DNA from: Actinopolymorpha rutila
GTDB taxonomy: Bacteria; Actinomycetota; Actinomycetes; Propionibacteriales; Actinopolymorphaceae
Direction of reading: 5' to 3'
Length of the DNA stretch: 64,000 nt
Assembly (NCBI RefSeq): GCF_013407855.1
Contig: NZ_JACBZH010000001.1
Coordinates: forward strand, 6,572,001 to 6,636,000
Shown here in pieces: positions 25,704 to 34,210 of this stretch. The stretch's first letter is position 1. Every line of letters starts with the position of its first letter. Under the pieces are notes generated by a model that was not told the DNA's origin, did no database searches, and saw only the letters and a program-made list of their open reading frames with translations. The position numbers and the translations under genes are program-made.

Positions 25704-26774
25704 TCAGCGAGGCTGGTAGGCCTTGGGCAGCCGCATACCGCGGTCGGCCATGATCTGCCGGACGTGGTTCGGGTAGTTGGTGATGATGCCGTCGATGCCC
25801 ATGTCCATGAGGGCCTCGATGGTGGCGGGGTCGTCGCAGGTCCACGGGATGACCTTCAGGCCACGCGCGTGTGCCTCCGACACCATGTCGTCACTGACGT
25901 AGAAGCGGAACGCGGGATCGCTGATCGTCCCGTTCTGGGGGAAGCCGTACACCGGAGACAGCGCCTTGACGCCGGGGACGGCGGCGACGGCGGCCTTCAC
26001 GAAGTCGCCGTCGTAGTCGTCGGCGTCGATCCCTCCGAGCCACGGCGAGGCGCCCGGCTGGCCCACCTGGAGGAAGTCGTAGTTCGTCAACGCCACCAGT
26101 GGGTACGTCGGCGCGAGCCGGTGCATCTCCTTCAGCGCGCCCCAGTCGAACGACTGGATGGTGACCTGATCCTCGATGCCGGAGGCGTGGATCTCCTCGT
26201 ACACCCGTCGCACGAACAGCTCACGCGGCGCGGTCTGCTCCGGCGCGCCCGCCTCGACCTTGGTCTCGATGTTCAACGTGACCTGGTTGGCGTGGTAGCT
26301 CCTGACGAGGTTCAGCACGTCCTTGAGCTCGACCATCCGGAAGCCGTGGATCACTTCCTGCTCGGGGAACCCGGGCAGCTGCTGGTATCCGCAGTCCATG
26401 GTCTTGATCTGAGCGAGCGTCAGGTCCTTGATGTACTTGCCGACGTACGGATACATCGGGTCGCCTGGCGTGACAGGCGCGGTGTCGCGGCACTTCTGGG
26501 AACTGATCTGCCGGTCGTGGTTGACGACGACCTTCTCGTCCTTGGTGACGTGTGCGTCCAGCTCCAACGTACTCACACCCAGGCGCAGGGCCTTGGCGAA
26601 ACCCTGCAACGACTCCTCGGTGGTCATTCCGATGCCGCCGCGGTGCGCCTGCAGGTCGAAGTGCGCCTTCTGCGGCAGCACCCCCGGTCCTGTCGCGGGG
26701 GCCGCCTGCGCGGTCACCGGTATGGCGACAACCGGCAGCACGGCCAACGATGCCAGCACATGACGTAAAGACAT
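25704..26774 (-). CDS. secreted glycerophosphodiester phosphodiesterase
   Basis: I start at ATG 26774 (MSLRHVLASLAVLPVVAIPV), preceded by GAGG; this gives a clear signal peptide ending at about AQA, residue 28. The 356-residue protein has the GDPD signature: LQAHRGGIGMTTEESLQGF (catalytic His, Arg), LELDAHVTKDEKVVVNHD (metal-binding Glu/Asp and second His), and GIDGIITNYP near the C-terminus. It hydrolyses glycerophosphodiesters or teichoic-acid-like polymers to glycerol-3-phosphate outside the cell. It is probably co-transcribed with the AhpD-like gene. A second, non-secreted GDPD lies 5 kb away. Confidence 0.95.
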   Translation of the reverse strand: MSLRHVLASLAVLPVVAIPVTAQAAPATGPGVLPQKAHFDLQAHRGGIGMTTEESLQGFAKALRLGVSTLELDAHVTKDEKVVVNHDRQISSQKCRDTAPVTPGDPMYPYVGKYIKDLTLAQIKTMDCGYQQLPGFPEQEVIHGFRMVELKDVLNLVRSYHANQVTLNIETKVEAGAPEQTAPRELFVRRVYEEIHASGIEDQVTIQSFDWGALKEMHRLAPTYPLVALTNYDFLQVGQPGASPWLGGIDADDYDGDFVKAAVAAVPGVKALSPVYGFPQNGTISDPAFRFYVSDDMVSEAHARGLKVIPWTCDDPATIEALMDMGIDGIITNYPNHVRQIMADRGMRLPKAYQPR

Positions 26775-26894
26775 GGGAACCTCGCAGATGTCCGGTCTTC
26801 TCGAATGCTCAGAACCTAGATCGTCAACCGGCTCACTGTGAAGCTTGACCTGCCTGTCGCGCGACGTAATGTAGCCGTGAGAGGACACACCCCC

Positions 26895-27773
26895 GTGACT
26901 TGTACCCTCCAGCAGCCGGTCGGTCAGATGCAGGCCGGCGATCATGGTTGCCTCAGCTTCGACACCGATGCTGAGCAGCGTGAGGTGCTCACCTCCTATA
27001 TCCGGACCGGGCTGGAGCGGCACGAACAGGTCATGTACTTCGCTGCCGGTGATCCGACGACGGTGCTGGACTTCCTCCGCGACAGGTCACTCGAACCGGA
27101 CAGGTTCCTGGCAAGCGGTCAGTTCCAGGTGATAGCACCACAACAGGGATTCCACGCCTTCACGCCGTTCGATCCCGACATCATGGTCGGGCAACTGAGG
27201 CAGGCAGCCGCACGAGCATTCGAAGCGGGCTACCGGGCTTTACGGCTCACCGGAGAAGAGAGTGCTCTTCGCGGCCGGCCGGGCTCGGAGAGATTGCCGG
27301 AGTACGAACAGAAGACCGTCGACATCTTCGCCGAAGGACCTGTCCTGGGTTTGTGCCAGTATGACCGTCGCATTTTCTCCCCGGCCGAGATGACCGCAGC
27401 CGAGTCCGGGCACGCCAAATCAGTGGTCCCCGATCCCGTCTACCAGGACGCACGGTTGTTCATCACCCGGATGTTCCGACCGCCGGGCTACCGCATGGTC
27501 GGTGAGCTGGACATCGCGCAGGTAGCCGCCTGGCTCGCCTGGATCAGTCGCGCGGCACTGGGCAAGGAGGACGACCTGCATCTGAACCTGGCCGGTCTGC
27601 GCTTCATCGACGTCGCGGGCGCACGCATGCTGGCCCTCCTGTCCGACAAGCTCGCGCTGCGTGGCAGACGACTGGTCCTGCACGATCTGGAACCCGCGCA
27701 GTGCATCGTGTTTCACCTGGCGGGCTGGGATCGGCTGCCGAACCTCGTCATGACGGCGGAGGTGCCGGCATGA
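26895..27773 (+). CDS. MEDS-STAS sensory / anti-sigma antagonist-like protein
   Basis: I choose GTG 26895 because AGAGGA lies 9-10 nt upstream; an earlier GTG at 26838 is possible. The 292-residue protein has an N-terminal MEDS domain (residues about 10-160: HGCLSFDTDAEQREVLTSYI, LERHEQVMYFAAG, LGLCQYDRRIFSP) and a C-terminal STAS domain (about 190-285: GELDIAQVAAWLAWISRAAL, LNLAGLRFIDVAGARMLALL). MEDS domains sense small ligands, first seen in DcmR. STAS domains bind anti-sigma kinases; the phosphorylatable residue would be near DVAG, where the usual Ser is Ala. Translationally coupled to the next gene. Confidence 0.92.
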   Translation: MTCTLQQPVGQMQAGDHGCLSFDTDAEQREVLTSYIRTGLERHEQVMYFAAGDPTTVLDFLRDRSLEPDRFLASGQFQVIAPQQGFHAFTPFDPDIMVGQLRQAAARAFEAGYRALRLTGEESALRGRPGSERLPEYEQKTVDIFAEGPVLGLCQYDRRIFSPAEMTAAESGHAKSVVPDPVYQDARLFITRMFRPPGYRMVGELDIAQVAAWLAWISRAALGKEDDLHLNLAGLRFIDVAGARMLALLSDKLALRGRRLVLHDLEPAQCIVFHLAGWDRLPNLVMTAEVPA

Positions 27774-28735
27774 GGGCCGGTGCGGCGAAGGGCTCGGCGG
27801 GATACTTCCACGAAGCTGGTTTCTACGCTTCCGACGCGGAGTTCCGCGCGATGATCGTCCCGTTCGTGGAGGAGGGTCTCATCGCCGGCGAGCCGGTCGT
27901 CCTCTGCTACGACGAACGTAGGTCCGACCTGCTGCGGTCATGGCTGGGCGAACCATCGGCGGTCACCTTCGTCACCGGCAACGGCCTGTACGCCACACCC
28001 GCGCGGGCGATCGCGGCCTACCAGGGCCTGATCGAACGCCACCTCGCGGCCGGCGCACCGCAGGTCCGGCTCACTGGTAGTGTCCCGCATCCGGGCAACG
28101 GCGGCCGCTTCGAAGGTTGGGACCGCTACGAGTTCGCCCTCAACACCGTGTGGGCGGGGTTGCCTGCGCACAGCCTGTGCATGTACGACGCCGCCACCGT
28201 CCCCGGGCGAGTGCGGGATGTGGTCGAGCGGGCACATCCCCACGTCCTCACCGGCGCCGGGGAGCACCGCACCAACAGCCGCTACGAAGGTCACGCCGCG
28301 AACCCCCACCTTCCCGTACCCGCCGATCCGCTGGAGGCGTCGGCGCCCACCGTCGAACTCAGCAACCCCAGCGCGGCCGAAGCCAGGCACGCCATGGAGC
28401 GGACGGGACGCGGCCGGGTGAACGACCGTGCACTCGATGAACTGCTGCTCGGCATCTCCGAGGGCGTCACCAACGCGCGCCTGCACGGCGTGCCCCCCAT
28501 CCTCGTCCACATCTGGGCCACCCGCGATCGCCTGGTGGCCACGGTGCAGGACCAGGGCCACGGACCGACCGACCTGCTCGCCGGCCTCGTTCCCATGTCG
28601 AAAACCGTGTTCGGCACCGGCCTCGGCCTCTGGGCCACTCATCTGCTCGACATCGACGCCGCCCTCATCTTCGCGGCAGACAGCTTCTCGTTACGGCTAC
28701 GCGCCGGCCGAATCCCACCCCCCGAAACGCACTGA
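27770..28735 (+). CDS. MEDS-HATPase (anti-sigma kinase-like) protein
   Basis: ATG 27770 overlaps the preceding TGA as ATGA, with GGAGG upstream, so translation is coupled. The 321-residue protein has an N-terminal MEDS domain (residues about 8-165: YFHEAGFYASDAEFRAMIVP, LCMYDAATVPG) and a C-terminal HATPase_c domain with N-box ELLLGISEGVTNARLHG and G1-type DQGHGPTDL, then FGTGLGLWATHLLD. It looks like a serine-kinase/anti-sigma factor of the RsbW type with its own MEDS sensor. With its STAS neighbour it likely forms a two-protein partner-switching module; no sigma gene is adjacent. Confidence 0.93.
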   Translation: MRAGAAKGSAGYFHEAGFYASDAEFRAMIVPFVEEGLIAGEPVVLCYDERRSDLLRSWLGEPSAVTFVTGNGLYATPARAIAAYQGLIERHLAAGAPQVRLTGSVPHPGNGGRFEGWDRYEFALNTVWAGLPAHSLCMYDAATVPGRVRDVVERAHPHVLTGAGEHRTNSRYEGHAANPHLPVPADPLEASAPTVELSNPSAAEARHAMERTGRGRVNDRALDELLLGISEGVTNARLHGVPPILVHIWATRDRLVATVQDQGHGPTDLLAGLVPMSKTVFGTGLGLWATHLLDIDAALIFAADSFSLRLRAGRIPPPETH

Positions 28736-28736
28736 G

Positions 28737-28757
28737 GGCCGAGGCGAAGCCTCAGCC
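28737..28757 (+). terminator. short hairpin after the MEDS pair
   Basis: GGC-CGAGGC-GAA-GCCTCA-GCC folds as a 3-bp plus 5-bp stem with one mismatch, immediately after the stop and before a convergent gene. Modest strength. Confidence 0.3.
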
Positions 28758-28786
28758 ACTCAGTAGCGCAACGGCCTCAGCCGACA

Positions 28787-29617
28787 TCAGGCCGGCACGG
28801 CGATGACGCATGTCGTGTACCACAGGTGGGGCGCGCCGTTTCCGTGCTTGGGCGCACGGATGGCCGAGTACGAAGCGTCCGGACGGAAGGGCTCCAGGAT
28901 CGTCAGTCCGACCTTCTCGTACGCCTTCCGTAGATAGATCTCGTCGTAGGCCACGCTGGACTCAGGGCTGTCCTCCTCCTTGAGCCGATAGGCCCCGTGG
29001 TCGTGCGGCCAGATCTCCTCCAGGCGTCGACCCGGGAACCGTTGGTGCGACTCCGCGTTGTAGAGGTTGAACGTAGCCACGAGGACGCCGCCGGGGCGGA
29101 GCGTCCGCAGCACCTCGGCGAGGTAGTTTTCCGTGCCGGCCGGAGTGAGGTGGGTGAAGAGTGACCCGGCATAGGCGAGGTCGAAAGAATTGTCCTCGTA
29201 CGGAAAACGGTAGTCCGCAGCCGTCTGCTCCGGGAAGGTGCTCCCGGTGGTGCTGGCCACGGCCGCGGTGCGAAACTGGAAGTTCGGATGTCTGCTGCCG
29301 ATGTTCTGCTTGCACCAGTCGACCATGTGATCGAGTACGTCGAAGCCCTCGTAAGCGCCCTTGTCGTTCAGGTATCCGCTGAGAGGGAGCGCCAGGCGTC
29401 CGACCCCACAGCCGATGTCGAGTACGCGGTGCGACGGCTGCAGTCCGCACAACTCGACAAGGAACTGCAGTTGGTCCTCCCCGGTGTCCGCGAAGTCGAA
29501 CCACAGGGGGGAGATTCCTTTACGGATCCGCCGCGGAGGGAGATGCGACACGCGGCTGATGGCTGACTCCGACGCGTTGCGCACAAGCCTCAGTCGATCC
29601 TTGAGAGAGTCCTTCAC
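28787..29617 (-). CDS. class I SAM-dependent methyltransferase
   Basis: 276 residues, GTG start at 29617 after GAGGGAATAG. The motif I region VLDIGCGVGRLALPLSGYLN, followed by GFDVLDHMVDW (acidic residue at the end of beta-2), FDLAYAGSLFTHLTPAG and LRPGGVLVATF, shows a Methyltransf_25/11-type fold. The C-terminal region (YDEIYLRKAYEKVGLTILEP) is of the kind found with O-methyltransferases of glycans or lipids. It stands alone, converging on the MEDS pair. Substrate unknown. Confidence 0.92.
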   Translation of the reverse strand: MKDSLKDRLRLVRNASESAISRVSHLPPRRIRKGISPLWFDFADTGEDQLQFLVELCGLQPSHRVLDIGCGVGRLALPLSGYLNDKGAYEGFDVLDHMVDWCKQNIGSRHPNFQFRTAAVASTTGSTFPEQTAADYRFPYEDNSFDLAYAGSLFTHLTPAGTENYLAEVLRTLRPGGVLVATFNLYNAESHQRFPGRRLEEIWPHDHGAYRLKEEDSPESSVAYDEIYLRKAYEKVGLTILEPFRPDASYSAIRAPKHGNGAPHLWYTTCVIAVPA

Positions 29618-30011
29618 GCCTATTCCCTCTTCTCGTAGAAGCAGTCACCACAATTGACGTGCAGCCGTAGCTGGGCACGCCTGATTCCGTACAAGCAGAA
29701 TTCAAGTTGACGGTCGCGACTACTCCCGAACCGAAAGTGTGACAAAGGACGGCACTACTGTTGGGACCGCCAACTTCTGAGGCAGAACAATACGTCGGAC
29801 AGATCGTACGTCGACCCGATTGCGACTGCGGCCGGATCCCATGGATGGCCAGTCCTGGCCTTTTGGCTGTTCGGCTTACAGGAGACACGACTCCTGCTAC
29901 GCGGAGCCCTTTCCAGTTACAGGCACTGTGGCGCCGGCCGGGCCACCAGGTCCACAAGCATCCGAGCTACCTCTGGCCGGACGGGGCAGTGCGCCGCTTC
30001 GGGACCGGCCG
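29618..30011. other. 394-nt intergenic region
   Basis: This lies between a minus-strand methyltransferase start and a truncated plus-strand gene. It contains a small hairpin with a T-run (GGCCA-GTCC-TGGCC then TTTT at 29847-29864), which could be a terminator remnant. No gene is convincing; the open frame at 29761-30015 has no family resemblance. Confidence 0.4.
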
Positions 30012-30270
30012 GTGAGGGCAGGAGAGGTGATTGATCGTTCCGCCGTCGAACGCGTCCTCACGGCGAACCGCTACCTCGTTCTCGGCACGGCCGACGAGAC
30101 CGGGAACCCGTGGGTCTCCCCCGTCTTCTACGCGTCCCTCGACTCCGACCACGTGGTCTGGGTGTCGTCCCCGGACAGCCGACACTCCCGCAACATCGCC
30201 AGCCGGGCCGCGGTCGCGATCACGGTGTTCGACTCCACCGGGGCCGGGTGGGTGCAGGTCGTCCCGGCCA
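30012..30270 (+). pseudogene. truncated pyridoxamine 5'-phosphate oxidase-like gene
   Basis: From GTG 30012 (alternative GTG 30027) the frame reads DRSAVERVLTANRYLVLGTA, then NPWVSPVFYASLDSDHVVWV and HSRNIASRAAVAITVFDS. This is the N-terminal half of an FMN-binding split-barrel (PPOX family) protein. After about 85 codons the similarity stops at GAGW and the frame runs on antisense over the next gene's 3' end. Full-length members are 130-150 residues. The C-terminal half, with the flavin-binding and dimer strands, is missing, so a deletion joined this fragment to the neighbouring GDPD gene. Confidence 0.75.
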
Positions 30271-30274
30271 TGAC

Positions 30275-31504
30275 TCAAGCCGTACGCCGGTCGAACTCCA
30301 GGACGTCCAGCCCGAGTGCGAACCCGGCCGACCGCGGGTCACGTCCCACCACCACCGCCTCGAGTACGTGCGGGCCCTCGGAGAGAACGCGGTCGGGCAG
30401 CGTGAGCGTCTGCCGGGCGAGGGCCGGGCGGTAGGTGTCCACGGGCGGGCCGACTGCCTCCCCGTCGACCGACAGGAGGTACTGCCCGCCGTCGCGGTCC
30501 TTGCTCACCGTCAAGGCCATGGACCACGGACCGGCGCGGTCGAGGTCGAAGGTGGCGCGGAACCGGTCGCCCGGTCCCGACGAGTCAACCAGGAGCTGAG
30601 CGTCGCCGGACCACTTGCAGCCGTTCATTCCCTGGTTGGGCTGCGTCGTGAGCCCACCGGACGCCTCGGCGACGGACAGCAGGGACTCCGCCTCGACACA
30701 GAACGACTCGCCGTCGCGCAGCGCCCGCACGATCCGGCCGGGGTAGTCGGTCACCACCCCGTCGATCCCGTACGGCACCATCCCGAGGACATCGGCCGCC
30801 GTACTCGTGTTGAGCAGGACGCCGAGCCCGAGCTTGTGCAGGCGTTCCACCTGGTCCTGCGGGAAGCTCGGCTGCCCGGTGCCGATGAAGTCGGCGTACC
30901 CCGCGATCTCCTCGAGTTCGGCCAGCGGCGAGTGCGCGCGCACGACCAGCGCGCCGACGGTCGCCTCCGGGCGAAGGTGTCGGTAGCGAGCCGCGTGGTC
31001 GCGTTCGATCGAACCGATCACGACCTGCGGCACGGAGGCGCCGGAGCCGACCAGGTGCCGGTCGAGTGCCGCCGCCACCTCGCCCGCGAGGTCGTCCTCC
31101 TCGCTCGGCCGCTTCAGCTCGAGCAGCAGCCCGGTGCGACTCCCCCGGACCAGGTCGAGCGCCTCCCGCAGCGTCGGGATGCGCTGACCGGCGAAGCGTT
31201 CGTCGTTCCACGAGCCCGCGTCGAGCCGGCGGAGCTCGTCGAGGGTGAAGTCGCGAGGTCGCCAGGGTGAGCGCCCGGGAAAGACCTGCACTGCGTCGGT
31301 CGTGCGGAGCAGGTCGGCGTCGTGGAAGAGCACGAGTTCGCCGTCGGCTGTTCGTCGTACGTCGGTCTCGATGAAATCAGCGCCCTGATCCAGGGCGGCC
31401 GAGAACGCCGCCAGGGTGTTCTCGGGAGCGTCACCCGACGCGCCGCGGTGCGCGATGACCACCGGGCACGTGCCGGGGTCCAGGCGTCCCGTCCACCTGC
31501 GCAT
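30275..31504 (-). CDS. glycerophosphodiester phosphodiesterase with C-terminal binding domain
   Basis: I start at ATG 31504 (MRRWTGRLDPGTCPVVIAHR) with GGGAGG 5 nt upstream; the open frame continues far upstream but overlaps the divergent GH2 gene. The 409-residue protein has a GDPD domain (residues 15-265: VIAHRGASGDAPENTLAAFS, FIETDVRRTADGELVLFHDA, GIDGVVTDYPGRIV). A C-terminal beta-sandwich of about 140 residues starts EAESLLSVAEASGG and ends VLEFDRR, resembling carbohydrate-binding modules. No signal peptide is seen, which is odd for an enzyme with a putative glycan-binding domain. Divergent from GH2. Confidence 0.9.
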   Translation of the reverse strand: MRRWTGRLDPGTCPVVIAHRGASGDAPENTLAAFSAALDQGADFIETDVRRTADGELVLFHDADLLRTTDAVQVFPGRSPWRPRDFTLDELRRLDAGSWNDERFAGQRIPTLREALDLVRGSRTGLLLELKRPSEEDDLAGEVAAALDRHLVGSGASVPQVVIGSIERDHAARYRHLRPEATVGALVVRAHSPLAELEEIAGYADFIGTGQPSFPQDQVERLHKLGLGVLLNTSTAADVLGMVPYGIDGVVTDYPGRIVRALRDGESFCVEAESLLSVAEASGGLTTQPNQGMNGCKWSGDAQLLVDSSGPGDRFRATFDLDRAGPWSMALTVSKDRDGGQYLLSVDGEAVGPPVDTYRPALARQTLTLPDRVLSEGPHVLEAVVVGRDPRSAGFALGLDVLEFDRRTA

Positions 31505-31627
31505 CCGGACCTCCCGTCGGCCGACCTGTGAGTCCATCGCTGCAGCATAGGCTGACGACCGCGGACGGGGTTCAGTCCGCGAACTGCTCCTTGAGCCCGG
31601 ACCCGCTGCTGGGGCAGAGTCGGCCCG

Positions 31628-34027
31628 ATGCGGATCTCGTTCAACGACGGCTGGTCCTACCGTGCGCCGGCCAGTCCGTTCGCCGTTCTGGAGGCCGGGC
31701 AGGCCGCACCGGTGTCGGTGGTGCTGCCGCACGACGCCCTGCGGGACACCGAGCGGACACCCGATGCGCCCTCCAGGGGAGCGTCCGCGTACTACCCGCC
31801 GGGCAACTTCACCTACCTGAAGTCGTTCGACGTTCCGCCCGACTGGTCCGGGAAGGTCGTCTCCCTGGAGATCCAGGGCGCGTACGCCCATCCGATGGTG
31901 TTCTGCAACGAGGAGTACGCCGGGAACAGGGCGAACGGCTACACCAGGTTCGTCGTCGAGCTCACACCGTACCTCCGGGTGGGCGAACGCAACGAGCTCC
32001 GTGTCGAGGTGCGGTCCGGCCAGGACTCCCGCTGGTACTCCGGAGCCGGCCTGCACCGCCCGGTGATGCTGCACGTCACCGAACCCGTGCACGTCGGCCC
32101 CGACGGAATCCGGGTCACGACCCTGGACGTCGATCCGGACCAGGCGGTGGTGGAGGTGGCGACCCGCGTCACCAACCGCGGCCTGACCACCGCCCACGTC
32201 ACGCTCGGCACCACCGTGCTCGACCCCGACACCCGACCGGTCGACGCCGACGAGGTGCCGGTGACCGTGCCACCCGGTGAGACGTGCCTCGTCCGCCGGC
32301 GCTGCTACCTGCCCGACCCGGTGCTGTGGAGCGTCGACCGGCCCGCCCTTTACAGCGTGCGTACGTCGATCGGGTCGTCCGGCGACGACCGGGAGACCAC
32401 CTTCGGCGTCCGGACCGTGCGGGTCGACCCCCGCCACGGCCTGCGGATCAACGGCGAGCCGGTGCTGCTGCGCGGTGCGTGCATCCACCACGACAACGGC
32501 CCGCTCGGCGCCGCCGCCGTCGGCCGGGCCGAGGAACGCCGGATCGAACTCCTCAAGGCGGCCGGGTTCAACGCGATCAGAGCCGCCCACAACCCGGTGT
32601 CCGTGGCGATGCTCGACGCCTGCGACCGGCTCGGGATGCTGGTCATGGACGAGGCGTTCGACATGTGGGTTCGCGGCAAGACGCCGTACGACTACGCACT
32701 GGACTTCCCGCAGTGGTACGAGTCCGACCTGGCTGCCATGGTCGCAAAGGACTACAACCACCCGAGCGTGGTCATGTACTCGCTCGGCAACGAGATCGCC
32801 GAGGTCGGCACCCCACACGGCGCCGTCCTCGCCCGCCGGATGGCCGAGGTGGTCCGCGCCGAGGACCCCACCCGGCCGGTCACGAACGGCGTCAACTCGG
32901 CGCTGGTCGTCCTCGACGAACTCGCCGACCGGCTACGCGAGCAACCGGCCGGGCTGAACGAGATGATCGACGACGCGATGAACACGCTGTCCACCGGCGA
33001 GAACGTCACCCGTCGCACGGCGGAGTCCCACTCGGTGCTCGACGTCGTCGGCCTCAACTACGCCGAGGCCCGTTACGCCATGGACCGTGAGCTGTTCCCG
33101 CACCGGGTCATCGTCGGCTCGGAGACCTTCCCCTCCCGGATCGGCCGGCTGTGGCCCATGGTCGAGCAGCACTCCCACGTCATCGGCGACTTCACCTGGA
33201 CCGGCTGGGACTACCTCGGCGAGGTCGGTATCGGCGCCACGACGTACGCGGAGGACACCACGGCCGTCGCCGCGCTCGAGCGCGAGTTCCCCTTTCTCAC
33301 CGCCTGGTGCGGCGACCTGGACATCACCGGCCACCGGCGCCCGGTGTCCTACTACCGCGAGATCGTCTACGGGCTGCGCCACGAGCCGTACCTCGCCGTG
33401 CGGCGGCCCGAGCACCACGGTCACTCCGTCACGCTGCAGTCGCCGTGGGCGTGGAGCGACTCGGTGAGCTCGTGGACCTGGCCCGGGTACGAAGGACAGC
33501 CGGTGACCGTGGAGGTCTACGCCGACGCCGACGAGGTCGCGTTGTTCCTCGACGGCACCGAGGTCGGCCGGAGCCCGGTCGGTGACTGGCGCCCGAAGGT
33601 CGCCGTGGTCGAGACGACGTTCCGGCCGGGCACGCTGGTCGCGGTCGCCTACGCCGACGGTACGGAGGTGGGGCATACCAGCCTCTCGACCGCGACCGGC
33701 CCGGTGCGGCTGACGGCGGCCGCGGACCGGACCGAACTGCGGTACGACGGGACCGACCTGGCGTACGTCAGTCTCGCACTCACCGACCACGAGGGGCGGC
33801 TGGTGTCCGGGCAGGACCGGCCGGTCACGGTCGAGGTGTCCGGCGCCGGCACGCTGGCCGGGATGTGCAGCGCCAACCCCAGGACCGCCGAGCGGTTCGC
33901 CGACCACACCTGGCGCACCTTCGACGGCCGTGCCCTCGCTGTCGTACGCCCCACCGCGGAAGGCCCCATCACCGTCACCGCGACCACCGAGGGCTGCGCT
34001 CCGGTCGAGGTTGCCCTGCACGCCTAG
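31628..34027 (+). CDS. glycoside hydrolase family 2 (beta-galactosidase-like) protein
   Basis: 799 residues. Domain order is that of GH2: N-terminal sugar-binding jelly roll (1-150), Ig-like domain (155-260), TIM barrel (265-560) and C-terminal Ig-like domains. The acid/base is E389 in YSLGNEIAEVG and the nucleophile is E499 in GSETFPSR. LLRGACIHHDNGPLGAA and NAIRAAHNPVSVAMLDACDR mark the start of the barrel. No signal peptide, so probably intracellular. It would cleave beta-galactosides, glucuronides or mannosides. It is divergent from the second GDPD gene (123 nt). Confidence 0.95.
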   Translation: MRISFNDGWSYRAPASPFAVLEAGQAAPVSVVLPHDALRDTERTPDAPSRGASAYYPPGNFTYLKSFDVPPDWSGKVVSLEIQGAYAHPMVFCNEEYAGNRANGYTRFVVELTPYLRVGERNELRVEVRSGQDSRWYSGAGLHRPVMLHVTEPVHVGPDGIRVTTLDVDPDQAVVEVATRVTNRGLTTAHVTLGTTVLDPDTRPVDADEVPVTVPPGETCLVRRRCYLPDPVLWSVDRPALYSVRTSIGSSGDDRETTFGVRTVRVDPRHGLRINGEPVLLRGACIHHDNGPLGAAAVGRAEERRIELLKAAGFNAIRAAHNPVSVAMLDACDRLGMLVMDEAFDMWVRGKTPYDYALDFPQWYESDLAAMVAKDYNHPSVVMYSLGNEIAEVGTPHGAVLARRMAEVVRAEDPTRPVTNGVNSALVVLDELADRLREQPAGLNEMIDDAMNTLSTGENVTRRTAESHSVLDVVGLNYAEARYAMDRELFPHRVIVGSETFPSRIGRLWPMVEQHSHVIGDFTWTGWDYLGEVGIGATTYAEDTTAVAALEREFPFLTAWCGDLDITGHRRPVSYYREIVYGLRHEPYLAVRRPEHHGHSVTLQSPWAWSDSVSSWTWPGYEGQPVTVEVYADADEVALFLDGTEVGRSPVGDWRPKVAVVETTFRPGTLVAVAYADGTEVGHTSLSTATGPVRLTAAADRTELRYDGTDLAYVSLALTDHEGRLVSGQDRPVTVEVSGAGTLAGMCSANPRTAERFADHTWRTFDGRALAVVRPTAEGPITVTATTEGCAPVEVALHA

Positions 34028-34092
34028 CGATCGAGGCCGAACGCTCCGTCGGCGATCGCCGGCACCGGTCGGAGCCCAGCACATCGGGGGCG

Positions 34093-34116
34093 GTTTCGGA
34101 GGCAGATCTCCGAAAC
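34093..34116 (+). terminator. hairpin between GH2 and the exported-protein operon
   Basis: GTTTCGGAG and CTCCGAAAC form a perfect 9-bp stem with loop GCAGAT, 66 nt after the GH2 stop and about 95 nt before the next start. Confidence 0.6.
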
Positions 34117-34210
34117 TTCCCCGGCGACGGCTGGTTTCCCGTTTTGCCAGCGCGCCCTGTCTCCTCGTGTTTTGATCGGTGATCATCTCGGCATCTCGGG
34201 GGGAGACGTC

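Noticed and set aside
29761..30015. 84-codon plus-strand frame in the intergenic region
   Set aside because: No similarity or RBS; composition consistent with non-coding sequence.
31505..32818. Upstream extension of the GDPD frame on the minus strand
   Set aside because: It is antisense to the GH2 gene and lacks protein-like character; the RBS-preceded ATG at 31504 explains the gene.
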